Source: an uncultured Atopobium sp. (GTDB lineage: Bacteria; Actinomycetota; Coriobacteriia; Coriobacteriales; Atopobiaceae). From it: a DNA stretch of 24,621 nt. The position numbers and the translations under genes were made by a program. This document shows positions 1 to 8,244 of the stretch, one piece after another (position 1 is the first letter of the stretch; the number at the start of each line of letters is the position of its first letter). Location: NCBI GenBank assembly GCA_946999785.1, contig CAMQEO010000009.1:1-24621 (forward strand), written 5' to 3'. The notes beneath the pieces are model-generated. The model saw only the letters and a program-made list of their open reading frames with translations, had not been told where the DNA came from and did no database searches.

Positions 1-154
1 ACGTGAATCAAGACCTGCAGCTCTTGAAAGCTGGGCGCGCAGAAGAAAAACGCTCGTAAGCGGAGAAAAAGAAAAACATCTTGGCCTTGAAGACGTAGAT
101 CTTATGTTTAGAACTGTTCAAGCAGAATTTAAAGAGCGCAACATGTTTGCATAA
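1..154 (+). CDS. C-terminal end of an unrecognised protein (partial)
   Basis: An open frame enters from the left edge and stops at TAA 152-154, leaving about 50 residues. The segment is basic and charged (it contains ESWARRRK and SGEKEKHLGLEDVDLMF) and ends in KERNMFA. I do not recognise the family. Coding is supported by the uninterrupted frame, by the charged soluble composition and by a good hairpin about 100 bases downstream of the stop. The start lies outside the window. Confidence 0.55.
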   Translation, partial: RESRPAALESWARRRKTLVSGEKEKHLGLEDVDLMFRTVQAEFKERNMFA

Positions 155-255
155 GCATAAACTCCCTTGCATCTATATACATGCATAAGATGTGTGTTTA
201 CACGTCTGTATCGCATGAGTTTACTGTATGCTTATGTATAAGACCTCTAAATGTA

Positions 256-291
256 TGCCCCTTAAAGTTACCTAATTCACTTTAAGGGGCA
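256..291. terminator. Hairpin between convergent genes, probable bidirectional terminator
   Basis: A perfect 13-bp inverted repeat (256-268 and 279-291, TGCCCCTTAAAGT and its complement) with a 10-base loop. It lies between the plus-strand gene ending at 154 and the minus-strand Fur-family gene ending at 330. Flanks are A/T-rich but without a long T-run on either side, so intrinsic termination is likely rather than certain. Confidence 0.7.
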
Positions 292-329
292 CGTATTACA
301 TTTTGAACACGCACGTGTCTTTACGTATA

Positions 330-761
330 CTACTTTTTGTCGTGAACAGCAGGAGATTGATGAAGTGTACAATCACTGCAATACCCATACATAACCGACC
401 TCATAAGATCAACTACAAATTTATGCTCGTTATGAACATGTGAGGCAAAATTAACAAGAGCATCGCAATCAAAGGGAATAACCTTACCACAGCATATGCA
501 AACAAGCTGACCGTATTCTTGGCCTTTACCTGCCAGACGATACCTCGACTCTTCTCCCCCTGGAGCTGCAACCTTGGCAACAATACCGTCTTTTACAAAT
601 GCTTCCAGCGTTCTATACACGGTTGTTCTGCCAGGCGACTCATTTTGTTGCGCCAGACGTGCGTAGATTTCGTCCACGCTTAAATAATGATCTTGGTTAT
701 TAGCCAAAAACTCGCCTATGATCTTCTTTTGTCGTGTGTTATAAGAACGTCGCTCTACCAC
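330..761 (-). CDS. Fur-family metal- or peroxide-responsive regulator
   Basis: A winged-helix repressor of the Fur/PerR/Zur superfamily, which controls metal uptake or peroxide defence genes using a metal co-factor. The N-terminal half holds the DNA-binding domain (YNTRQKKIIGEFL, then SPGRTTVYRTLEAFVKDGIV, the recognition-helix region). The C-terminal half holds two CxxC pairs (CICC and CSDC) expected to bind structural zinc, plus a His-rich stretch (HVHNEHKF). Length is about 143 aa, normal for the family. I place the start at GTG 761, because GAGGGGAG lies 9 bases upstream; a longer frame from GTG 788 has no ribosome binding site. It follows htpG on the same strand but has its own likely promoter, overlapped by an inverted repeat. 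Which metal it senses cannot be told from sequence. Confidence 0.9.
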   Translation of the reverse strand: MVERRSYNTRQKKIIGEFLANNQDHYLSVDEIYARLAQQNESPGRTTVYRTLEAFVKDGIVAKVAAPGGEESRYRLAGKGQEYGQLVCICCGKVIPFDCDALVNFASHVHNEHKFVVDLMRSVMYGYCSDCTLHQSPAVHDKK

Positions 762-821
762 AACACCAAGCTCCCCTCGTACATGCACGATACTGGTCGA
801 TACGTACTAAGGCTTTAACCG

Positions 822-852
822 TGCTTACCATTTGATTATATCATGGTAAGCA
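822..852 (-). promoter_or_regulatory. Fur-family gene promoter inside a perfect inverted repeat (likely operator)
   Basis: The minus strand carries a perfect -10 hexamer TATAAT at 840-835, upstream of the Fur-family gene. It is flanked exactly by a 10-bp inverted repeat, TGCTTACCAT at 822-831 and ATGGTAAGCA at 843-852. An operator straddling the -10 element would suit autoregulation. No T-run follows the hairpin on the minus strand, so a terminator for htpG is less likely. I see no convincing -35 hexamer. Confidence 0.6.
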
Positions 853-868
853 TAGCTCTTAAGTTATC

Positions 869-2899
869 CTACATTAACTCACAAATATGCTTTGCAAACA
901 CAATGGGGTCTTCAATGGTAAGGCCTTCAACCAACAGAGCCTGATCCAAAAGCACGCTCGCATATAATTTAAGCTTGTCTTTATCTTCAGAAGCACAAGC
1001 ATCCACAAGTTTTTTGAACACAGGATGCTCAGGATTGATTTCCAAAATACGCTGCGCGCGCGGTGCATGATCTGCATCGGGGCTTTGCTCAAGAACGCGC
1101 TCCATTTCAAGAGATACATTGCCTTCTGCAGAAATACGTGCAGGAAAATCTCCTAATTCAGCAGAAACTCTTACATCGGTAACTTTAGATTCAAGTGCGT
1201 CTTTAAGTGCTGCAAAAACATCCTTGTGCTCTTCTTGGGTCTTTTGAGCCTTCTCTTTTTCTTCCTTAGAAGCAAAGTCAAGACCTGCCGCCGAAACATT
1301 TGTAAATGCAAGCTCACGCGTGGTTTTTTCAGACGTTTCACCATCTTGTGAAGCAGGCGCTGCCTCATAGTTACGCCAAACCTGGAACATGAACTCGTCT
1401 ACGTCCTGCGTGCACAACAAAACATCAAAGCCATGAGAAAGCGCGGTAGTTACCATAGGAAGCTGCGCTATACGTTCACGCGAAGAACCTGCGGCATAAT
1501 AAATCTTATCTTGATCCTTTGGCATGTGTTCTGTGTATTCGGCAAGCGTAATAAGCTTTTTATCGCGCGCAGACCAAAAGAGTAACAACTGCGATAAGTC
1601 TTGCGCTTTTGCGCCATAGCTACTATAAATACCAAATTTAAGCCCGCGTCCAAAGTGCTCAAAGAATTTTTCGTAATCTGAGCGTTTGTCGTTGAGCATA
1701 CGCAACAATTCGCCATGAACTTTTTTCTCAATTCTGCGCGCAATAGCATGTAATTGAGCATTTTTTTGGAGCGTTTCGCGCGAGATGTTAAGACTAATGT
1801 CGCACGAATCAACTACGCCGCGCACAAAGTTGTAATAATCGGGCAAGAGCTCGGCACATTTATCTTGAATAAGAACATTAGACGAATAAAGTGCAAGGCC
1901 TTTTTCGTAATCTTTGCTATATAAATCAAAGGGAGCTTGTGATGGAATGAACAGAAGCGCGTCATAGGAAAGCGAACCCTCCGCGTGAAAGCTCAACACA
2001 GAAAGTGGGTCATTCCAATCGTGAAACGTTGACTTATAAAACTCGTTGTAGTCCTTTTCTTCTACATCACTTGCACGCTTTTTCCAAATAGGTGTCATAG
2101 AATTGATGGTTTCAAGCTCTTGGTATTGTTCGTACTGCGGCTTGTAATCATCGCCCGCGTCTTTAGGACGTGGCAATTCGCGACTTTTTGTGACCATCAT
2201 TTTAATGGGATGGTGAATGTAGTTAGAATACTCGCGAATAAGCTCTTGCAACGTCCACTCGCTTAAGAAATGGTCAGTATTGTCTTCTTCGGTATTATCT
2301 TTAAGATACAAAATAACATCTGAACCATGATCCGAAGGCGCAGGGCGGCTAGAACTTTCTTTAATTTCGTAGCCGTCAATGCCATTAGATTCCCACTCGT
2401 AGGCGCAAGTCTCGCTCATAGAACGACTGATAACGCGCACACGTTTTGCAACCATAAATGCCGAATAAAACCCAACACCAAATTGCCCGATAATATCAAC
2501 TGGTTTCTGCGCAGAACTTTTTGTTGTATCATCTGCTGTATTATCTGCGGTATCATCAGATTTTTGCGTTTCGCTTGTAGATGAGTTTTGTTGTTGCTTA
2601 AATTGTTCAGAACCAGAATGAGCAATGGTTCCGAGATTGGTGTCTAGTTCTTCGCGCGTCATACCAATACCGTTATCGTGAATGGTAATAGTGCGTGCGT
2701 CCTTATCAAAATCAATGGTAATAGCTGTATTTGTAGAATCAACTTTAATGGAAGGATCGGTAAGCGAGGCAAATGCTAATTTATCAAGAGCGTCAGAGGC
2801 ATTAGAAATAAGCTCGCGCAAAAAGATGTCTTTATTGGTGTAAATGGAATTGATCATCAAATCAAGAAGTTTTTTGCTTTCGGTTTTAAACTTTATCAT
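869..2899 (-). CDS. htpG: Hsp90-family molecular chaperone HtpG
   Basis: Cytosolic ATP-dependent chaperone of the bacterial Hsp90 family. The N-terminal GHKL ATPase is clear: LRELISNASDALDKL (about residues 28-42, with the catalytic Glu and Mg-binding Asn), DNGIGM (75-80) and GQFGVGFYSAFMV (138-150). The middle domain includes SRETLQKNAQL, followed by the C-terminal dimerisation region. At 676 aa it is longer than typical HtpG (about 620-640). Part of the excess is a Ser/Thr/Asp-rich insert at residues 101-135, in the ATP-lid segment just before GQFGVG. ATG at 2899 has AGGAG about 10 bases upstream. It lies 59 bp downstream of the dCMP deaminase gene on the same strand, so the two may be cotranscribed. 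I saw no obvious heat-shock operator (CIRCE or HAIR) in that gap. Confidence 0.97.
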   Translation of the reverse strand: MIKFKTESKKLLDLMINSIYTNKDIFLRELISNASDALDKLAFASLTDPSIKVDSTNTAITIDFDKDARTITIHDNGIGMTREELDTNLGTIAHSGSEQFKQQQNSSTSETQKSDDTADNTADDTTKSSAQKPVDIIGQFGVGFYSAFMVAKRVRVISRSMSETCAYEWESNGIDGYEIKESSSRPAPSDHGSDVILYLKDNTEEDNTDHFLSEWTLQELIREYSNYIHHPIKMMVTKSRELPRPKDAGDDYKPQYEQYQELETINSMTPIWKKRASDVEEKDYNEFYKSTFHDWNDPLSVLSFHAEGSLSYDALLFIPSQAPFDLYSKDYEKGLALYSSNVLIQDKCAELLPDYYNFVRGVVDSCDISLNISRETLQKNAQLHAIARRIEKKVHGELLRMLNDKRSDYEKFFEHFGRGLKFGIYSSYGAKAQDLSQLLLFWSARDKKLITLAEYTEHMPKDQDKIYYAAGSSRERIAQLPMVTTALSHGFDVLLCTQDVDEFMFQVWRNYEAAPASQDGETSEKTTRELAFTNVSAAGLDFASKEEKEKAQKTQEEHKDVFAALKDALESKVTDVRVSAELGDFPARISAEGNVSLEMERVLEQSPDADHAPRAQRILEINPEHPVFKKLVDACASEDKDKLKLYASVLLDQALLVEGLTIEDPIVFAKHICELM

Positions 2900-2958
2900 A
2901 CGGTATTATCTCCTATCTACATATATGTTATAAGCTTGAAACATGTTTGGTGCGCTGG

Positions 2959-3432
2959 TTACTTAGTTACATACGGTATTTGACGATACGTGATGCCACA
3001 GCGATCTAAAATACTACGCGAAATTTTTGCACCTTCGGTATCTTTATAGGTATCCTCGGCATAAATCACCTCTCCAATACCTGCTTGTACCAGCATTTTT
3101 GCACATTCCTGACAAGGGAAAAGCGTAACATATGCCGTTGCCCCCTGCATGTCTTTAAGAGAGCCTCGATAATTAAGCAATGCATTTGCCTCGGCATGGA
3201 TAACAAAATTATGCTTATCGCGAAGCGGATCTACCGATGATTCCCACGGGAATTCATCGTCGTTAATTCCTGTTGGCGTTCCGTTATACCCAACCGATAA
3301 AATGCGGTCATTGCTGTCGGCAATACATGCTCCAACCTGCGTATGAGGGTCTTTACTACGCATGGCAGCTGCAGCGGCTACACGCATAAAAAACTCATCC
3401 CATGTGATAACATTTTTACGTTTACCGGGCAT
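2959..3432 (-). CDS. dCMP deaminase (ComEB-type cytidine/deoxycytidylate deaminase)
   Basis: Zinc-dependent deaminase expected to convert dCMP to dUMP, feeding thymidylate synthesis. The signature zinc site is intact: HAEANALLN (HAE at residues 79-81, giving the His ligand and catalytic Glu) and PCQECAK (106-112, the two Cys ligands). NGTPTG near residue 50 is also typical. Length is 157 aa, normal for the family. I choose ATG 3432 because GAGGAGG lies 5 bases upstream; in-frame ATGs further upstream lack a site. The members of this superfamily are similar, so the substrate is inferred from length and motif spacing, which match deoxycytidylate deaminases. The uracil-DNA glycosylase gene at 13 kb is functionally related but not linked. 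Confidence 0.93.
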   Translation of the reverse strand: MPGKRKNVITWDEFFMRVAAAAAMRSKDPHTQVGACIADSNDRILSVGYNGTPTGINDDEFPWESSVDPLRDKHNFVIHAEANALLNYRGSLKDMQGATAYVTLFPCQECAKMLVQAGIGEVIYAEDTYKDTEGAKISRSILDRCGITYRQIPYVTK

Positions 3433-3470
3433 ATTAGCCTCCTCAAGCATTATCATCACGTAAGGCTCAT

Positions 3471-3492
3471 CTTAATTTATAAACAAATTAAG
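3471..3492. repeat. 8-bp palindrome upstream of the dCMP deaminase gene
   Basis: CTTAATTT at 3471-3478 and AAATTAAG at 3485-3492 form a perfect inverted repeat with a 6-base spacer, about 40 bases upstream of the deaminase start. Its placement suits an operator, but the A/T-only core could arise by chance and no regulator is identified. Confidence 0.35.
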
Positions 3493-3678
3493 AGAGCGTA
3501 TGTGCATAAAATATATACTATACAGACTTAGATATTCTATCATGCAAATTATATATATCTCAATAAATAATCACAATAGCGCACGCAAGCGCTGCGTGAA
3601 AGCAACAGTTACGCAGGTATCATATATATACGTATGGTTTAGGCGATTAAGGGCGACCAAGATACACCACGCAGTTGC

Positions 3679-4416
3679 CTATTTATGAGAATCAAGCACA
3701 TCAAAGCGATTGATACGCATTAAAATTTGCTCAATATCCAAAATTGACCAAATATGAAATACATAATGCGTGTCCTCGTGATACGTATTGGCGTCAACAC
3801 TGCGCGGCACTTCATGAGGCACTGCTAGCTTAGTATTGGTAATCCCGTCTTGTGTGTGATTGGCGAGCTTGTTTTGTGCTTGATTGCTTGTTTCATCTTG
3901 TTCATATGTACATTTCTTAGGATCTTGCAGGGGTTTACTTTCGGATACATAATCAGAATGGTTTTGAGTCGGGCAAAACGCAACGCGGATACTTTGCTGC
4001 GTGGCAAAGAAATACGCAGGCGTCCATTTCATTGCGGTAATTTTTTCGTACGCAACAATAAAGGATTTCCCAAAAAATGGAGTAATACACATTTGTGTAT
4101 CATAGGTTGCAATACAATAACGGCTTAACAGTATCCAAATAGCTGCACATGTGAGCGAAAATGCAGAAAAAAATACCGTCACTATGATCGAATCAAACGG
4201 GATGCTCCCAGTTGCACACAAACATCCAAGAACAATTCCCATACACGAACTGCAAATAGATGCATATGCAACAACTTGCAACAAAGCTGGAGAAACCGAA
4301 TAGGTATCATGGTGCGCGTGATGGCGCTCGGCAAGATCGTTTGAGCGCTCCCACGTCCGCCATACAACAAAAAGAGGTGCGCACATAAGTATTACAAGCA
4401 TTACTTCAAATACCAT
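3679..4416 (-). CDS. Unrecognised membrane protein
   Basis: I do not recognise the family. From ATG 4416 the product is about 245 aa. It has an N-terminal hydrophobic helix (MVFEVMLVILMCAPLFVVW), then two further hydrophobic segments around residues 45-75 and 80-105. A hydrophilic tail follows, with a Gln/Asn/Thr-rich stretch (EQDETSNQAQNK region) and a more conserved-looking end (YVFHIWSILDIEQILMRINRF). The segment ITPFFGKSFIVAYEKITAMKWTP resembles the membrane-proximal PH-like domains of some small actinobacterial membrane proteins, but this is only an impression. An upstream in-frame start at 4488 exists; ATG 4416 is preferred because a GA/GG-rich stretch precedes it. It does not overlap its neighbours. 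Confidence 0.7.
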   Translation of the reverse strand: MVFEVMLVILMCAPLFVVWRTWERSNDLAERHHAHHDTYSVSPALLQVVAYASICSSCMGIVLGCLCATGSIPFDSIIVTVFFSAFSLTCAAIWILLSRYCIATYDTQMCITPFFGKSFIVAYEKITAMKWTPAYFFATQQSIRVAFCPTQNHSDYVSESKPLQDPKKCTYEQDETSNQAQNKLANHTQDGITNTKLAVPHEVPRSVDANTYHEDTHYVFHIWSILDIEQILMRINRFDVLDSHK

Positions 4417-4716
4417 TTTGTCGCCGCCTCTGCTGACGTCCTTAACACCCAATCTAGTTACAACGAGCCTCACCTTTTGAGTACACAATACGCGCCCTTA
4501 CCATTAAGGCACTGCAAAGCGCAAAACTTATGTACAGACATTTGTATCAACTCAAGATTAGCTTACCTGAAGATACGTACTGCGGTATACAACAGTTACG
4601 TATATGGACGTGTATTGTCTGCAGATGGTTTCCTCGTGCTACAACGAATCAAACAATATTTTTATCAGAAAAGAAATGAGTGCACACTTAAAAGCATAGA
4701 TTCCTACGCAAGCAAT

Positions 4717-5484
4717 TTAAAGTAAAGAGCTAAACCATGCAATAAGTGGAACAAAAATTATGGGCAAAAACGCGGCAGGCAGCATGTTTGCAACCTTAAA
4801 CTTTCCAACTTTCATAAGGTTAAAGCCCACAACAATTAAAAGAAGCGAACCAGATGCAACAACATTATTAATGACCTCGGGACTTAAATATGGACTCACA
4901 ATATGAGCCAGAACGCTTAAGCATCCTTCATAAATGAACACGCTCAGCGCACAAAACGGCACGCCTTTGCCCATAGAGGCACCAAACGCAAAACAGGAAA
5001 TCATATCAATAAAGCCTTTTGCCAGAAGCGTTGAATGGTCGAGTTGCATGCCGCTTTGTAGCGAGCCAATAATAGCCATAGCGCCCGTACAGGTAAACAC
5101 GCTTGCACAAATAAAGCCCGAAGAAAAGGAAGCGTGAGCACATGAGTCGTCTTCGCTCCTAGTTGCGTTTGTTTGTGCTTTACCAGAAAATTTTTGAGCA
5201 ATATGCGCAAGTGATTCCTGCATAATATTGGCAAAATGCGTAATTTTTGAATCTATATTGAGCGCAAATCCAATTAAAAAACCAAAGCCCATAGAAAGCG
5301 TTATGACACAAATATCGCTGTGATACCCAATCATTCCTTGTATGCCTAGCAAAATACAAACAAGACCTTGGCCAATCAGCAAAAACTCCCCTAGATCACG
5401 TGATACATGACGGCGAAAAATAAGCCCTAAAATGCCTCCTGCACATGCAAGAATTGCATCAACAAGCGCTCCTGTAAGTATCAT
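4717..5484 (-). CDS. DUF554/YqgA-family membrane protein
   Basis: A predicted multi-pass inner-membrane protein of 255 aa, with hydrophobic segments spread through its whole length. It begins MILTGALVDAILACAGGILG and contains GQGLVCILLGIQGMIG and FGASMGKGVPFCALSVFIYEG. These match my knowledge of the DUF554 family (E. coli YqgA), whose function is not established. A hydrophilic loop (about residues 90-118) separates the two halves. ATG 5484 has AAGGAG 9 bases upstream. A terminator separates it from the GNAT gene upstream, so it probably has its own promoter. Confidence 0.88.
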   Translation of the reverse strand: MILTGALVDAILACAGGILGLIFRRHVSRDLGEFLLIGQGLVCILLGIQGMIGYHSDICVITLSMGFGFLIGFALNIDSKITHFANIMQESLAHIAQKFSGKAQTNATRSEDDSCAHASFSSGFICASVFTCTGAMAIIGSLQSGMQLDHSTLLAKGFIDMISCFAFGASMGKGVPFCALSVFIYEGCLSVLAHIVSPYLSPEVINNVVASGSLLLIVVGFNLMKVGKFKVANMLPAAFLPIIFVPLIAWFSSLL

Positions 5485-5538
5485 GTATCAACGCTCCTTT
5501 CTTATGATGCCTTTGTGCTGCAGCACCTCAAGGCCAAT

Positions 5539-5571
5539 AAAAAACACGCATGAACTAATCAGTACGTGTTT
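5539..5571 (-). terminator. Intrinsic terminator after the GNAT gene
   Basis: On the minus strand, AAACACG (5571-5565) pairs with CGTGTTT (5548-5542) across a 16-base loop. The T-run continues through 5539. It lies 30 bases beyond the stop of the GNAT gene, separating it from the DUF554 gene. Confidence 0.65.
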
Positions 5572-5600
5572 GTTTGCATATGATAGCGTTTAACCTCGTG

Positions 5601-5882
5601 TTATGAGGCGTCATCCACAATATCTTGATATTCGGGGTGCTTTGCAAACCATGATTTTGCATAACTACACGAAAGCTTTGCACGATTGCCCGAATCCTTA
5701 ATATATGCCGCTGCGCGACCCATAAGCCTGCCTGCAAAACCAAGTCCGCGGTCATTAGGGCTTACATATGTTTCTACAATATCAATTACACCATCTTGTG
5801 GATCGCTCATGCGTACGCGACCTTTAACGTCGCCAGTATCACCCAAAAAAAGAACTTCATTTGGAGTAGTTTGAAAAACCAT
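5601..5882 (-). CDS. Small GCN5-related N-acetyltransferase (YjdJ-like)
   Basis: A single-domain acyl-CoA-dependent acetyltransferase of about 93 aa, matching the short GNAT family typified by E. coli YjdJ. The acetyl-CoA-binding segment is visible as VSPNDRGLGFAGRLMG, with the RGxGxA/G pattern, followed by SCSYAKSWFAKHPEY. That last stretch is the family's typical C/P-rich strand and HPEY ending. The substrate is unknown. I take ATG 5882 as the start because AAGGAG is 6 bases upstream; a TTG two codons earlier overlaps that site. It is monocistronic by appearance, with a terminator after it. Confidence 0.88.
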   Translation of the reverse strand: MVFQTTPNEVLFLGDTGDVKGRVRMSDPQDGVIDIVETYVSPNDRGLGFAGRLMGRAAAYIKDSGNRAKLSCSYAKSWFAKHPEYQDIVDDAS

Positions 5883-6166
5883 GGTCAACTCCTTCTTACG
5901 CGTTTATTCATTGTTATCTCTTGTCAAGTATGAACGCAAATTACCTAGAAATAAAAATTACACGATAAATAAACGAAAAAAATGAGGGATACTCATGTTT
6001 TCGCGTCTTTTCTCGATCTGTTATACAAATAGATGTATATTAATACCAGCTATGCTGTGTATTTGAGAATTAGGAGCTGAACGCATAGGACATTCAAATT
6101 GTTTGTTTTATATGCTTTGATATATTGTTACACTTCAAAGACACATGCCAAATCGTCAAAACTTTT
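5883..6166. other. AT-rich intergenic region between divergent genes
   Basis: This region separates the minus-strand GNAT gene from the plus-strand degV-family gene. It is AT-rich and I see no convincing gene in it. A small hairpin at 5982-5996 (ATGAG/CTCAT) is followed by a T-run when read on the minus strand. Nothing obvious upstream would need a terminator there. Confidence 0.5.
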
Positions 6167-6194
6167 TTTACAAAAATAGTTATTCTAATATACA
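6167..6194 (+). promoter_or_regulatory. Probable promoter of the degV-family gene
   Basis: TTTACA at 6167-6172 and TATACA at 6189-6194 are separated by 16 bases and lie just upstream of the ribosome binding site (AGAAGGGAG) and ATG 6212. The match is reasonable but the region is AT-rich, so this is a prediction. The leader would be very short. Confidence 0.45.
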
Positions 6195-6211
6195 AACAGA
6201 AGGGAGAACGC

Positions 6212-7114
6212 ATGAGTGATTTTATATTGAGCTGCTGCTCAACAGTTGACTTAACAAAAGAGTATCTTGCTAAGCGTTCAATTAACTGCATTTATTTTAA
6301 TTACGAACTTGATGGCGTTGCGTTCAAAGATGATTTTGGTGCTTCTAATTCTAGTCATGAAATTTTTGAACGCATGCTCAAAGGTGCCGATGCAAAAACT
6401 TCGTGCGTTTCTACCGGAGCATACATCCAATCATGGACTCCTTTTTTAGAAGAAGGCAAAGACATCGTCCATGTATGCCTTTCTTCTGCAATTTCGGGAA
6501 CCTACAACGCTGCATGTACCGCACAAGAAGAGCTCCAGCAACGTTTTCCTGCACGACGCATTGAAGTTATTGATTCGCTCAACGCGTCCGCTGGATTTGG
6601 ACTCTTAGTAGATAAACTTGCCGACTTGCGCGATGAAGGCAAGGGTGCAGAGGAAGTTTCCGCGTGGGCACGAAAGAATCGCCTTAACATACAAGCTTGG
6701 TTTTTTACCTCAGATTTGCGCTTTTTCATAAAAGGTGGACGCGTATCAAAAACAGCTGGCGCTATCGGCGGCTTGCTTAAGATTTGCCCTATTCTTGCTA
6801 TTTCTCAAACAGGCGCGCTTGAAGTTGTAGAAAAGGTGCGTACAAAAAATCGCGCTATAAAACGCCTGGTAGATATAATGAAAGCCACTATTCCTAACCC
6901 TCAAGAAATTAGCGGCAAGGTGTTTTTAAGCAACTCTGATTGTGAGACAGACGCGCTTGAACTTACGTCACAGATACAAAACGCTTTTCCATCACTTGAG
7001 CCTAGCTCTATTCAAAATTATGAAATTGGAGCCACTATTGGCTGCCATACCGGACCTGGAACTGTTGCCGTATTTTACTGGGGAAAAGAAAGAGAAGTCT
7101 CCTCAAAACAATAA
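6212..7114 (+). CDS. DegV family (FakB-like) fatty-acid-binding protein
   Basis: A 300-aa protein of the DegV family. Members bind a fatty acid and, in Firmicutes, act as FakB partners of the kinase FakA to make acyl-phosphate. Visible landmarks are the N-terminal SCCSTVDLTKEYL (usual STxDL motif), LSSAISGTYNAA (binding-loop motif, typically S[GS]xSGTY) and VIDSLNASAGFG. Further on are FFIKGGRVSKTAGAIGGLLKICPIL and the C-terminal IGCHTGPGTVAVFYWG. All are normal for the family. ATG 6212 follows AGAAGGGAG by about 6 bases; frames starting further upstream lack a ribosome binding site. No fakA-like gene is in the window. It is convergent with murI. Confidence 0.93.
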   Translation: MSDFILSCCSTVDLTKEYLAKRSINCIYFNYELDGVAFKDDFGASNSSHEIFERMLKGADAKTSCVSTGAYIQSWTPFLEEGKDIVHVCLSSAISGTYNAACTAQEELQQRFPARRIEVIDSLNASAGFGLLVDKLADLRDEGKGAEEVSAWARKNRLNIQAWFFTSDLRFFIKGGRVSKTAGAIGGLLKICPILAISQTGALEVVEKVRTKNRAIKRLVDIMKATIPNPQEISGKVFLSNSDCETDALELTSQIQNAFPSLEPSSIQNYEIGATIGCHTGPGTVAVFYWGKEREVSSKQ

Positions 7115-7117
7115 GCG

Positions 7118-7139
7118 AGTGCATAGTTCTCTATGCACT
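7118..7139. terminator. Hairpin between convergent degV-family gene and murI
   Basis: AGTGCATAG (7118-7126) and CTATGCACT (7131-7139) form a perfect 9-bp stem with a 4-base loop, starting 3 bases after the degV-family stop. The following sequence is only moderately T-rich. It is probably a shared terminator. Confidence 0.6.
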
Positions 7140-7179
7140 ACCTTAATTCTCTGTGTACCACCTTAGGCTTTCTTTTGCT

Positions 7180-7965
7180 TTACTGTGGCAAATGATAAAA
7201 CTGCTCGTACAAATCAAGTTGGTGTGCGTCATGAGAACTTGTTGCAAACGTCACGCATCCACGCTCAATTTGATCGTTCAGCAGATCTCTATCCTGCAAA
7301 ACATCTCGTACATGATGAGCAACTCCTGCGGCACCATCAAAGCACACGGGATTTCCCAAGATTGATACAATGCGATCTTTTACAAAAGGATAATGTGTAC
7401 ACCCCAAAACTACCGCATCAACATTGCCGATATAGGGTGCCAATATAGTTCGCAACTCGTTATCTAAATCGGGCGCATCAAGGTTTCCTTGTTCAATTCT
7501 ATGCGCCAAACCATCGCATGCCAAAGCAGAAATCTTTACGTGAGCACTGTTACATGCACACATACGATCACGAAGTTGATGGAATTTCTCCATGCGCAAC
7601 GTCACAGGCGTTGCCAACACCAAAATATGTTTATAGATATGCGCATCACACGCCTGCTTAAGAGCAGGCTCTATACCAATCAGCGGAAGTTGAGGATAGA
7701 TTGTACGTAGTTTATGCACAGCAACGGCAGTTGCCGTATTACATGCAATTACTACGGCCTTTGCTCCTTTGGAAACCATGTTGTCTACAATGGTTTTTGA
7801 CAAATCAAAAATATCGTCAGCACTGCGCGCGCCATAAGGATTATGAGCAGTATCTCCAAAATAAAAGAAATCCTCGTGGGGAAGCTGACTCACTAGCTTC
7901 TTAAGAACACTGATTCCGCCTAATCCAGAATCAAAAACGCCTATAAAACCCTGACGATTGTTCAT
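7180..7965 (-). CDS. murI: Glutamate racemase MurI
   Basis: Cofactor-independent racemase that makes D-glutamate for peptidoglycan. Both catalytic cysteines are present: ACNTATA (Cys about 75) and GCTHYPF (Cys about 189). The N-terminal substrate-binding motif FDSGLGG and YFGDTAHNPYG are also present. Length of 261 aa is normal. ATG 7965 is preceded by AAGGTGA at about 4-5 bases. The gene stands alone, convergent with the degV-family gene and divergent from the Pth2 gene. Confidence 0.96.
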   Translation of the reverse strand: MNNRQGFIGVFDSGLGGISVLKKLVSQLPHEDFFYFGDTAHNPYGARSADDIFDLSKTIVDNMVSKGAKAVVIACNTATAVAVHKLRTIYPQLPLIGIEPALKQACDAHIYKHILVLATPVTLRMEKFHQLRDRMCACNSAHVKISALACDGLAHRIEQGNLDAPDLDNELRTILAPYIGNVDAVVLGCTHYPFVKDRIVSILGNPVCFDGAAGVAHHVRDVLQDRDLLNDQIERGCVTFATSSHDAHQLDLYEQFYHLPQ

Positions 7966-8244
7966 ACTTTCACCTTATATCCCTTACGCAGGCTCGAACG
8001 TATATAAATTATTGCACAAGTATAAGATGTAATAAGCTGCAATTAAAGAGTTTACATGCTTATTACGATTACCATCTTGAGTATTACGGTTGTCATCTCG
8101 TATACATAAAGGTTGCCCGCCTTAAAGAGCACGGCGCCCGCAACAGCTCATTGTCGCTAGTTTGCGCGACAAAATTGCAGCGCCCAACCAGCGCAGGTGC
8201 ACTATACTGTACGCAATAGGCTATTCGTTTTGAAAGCAGGATTT

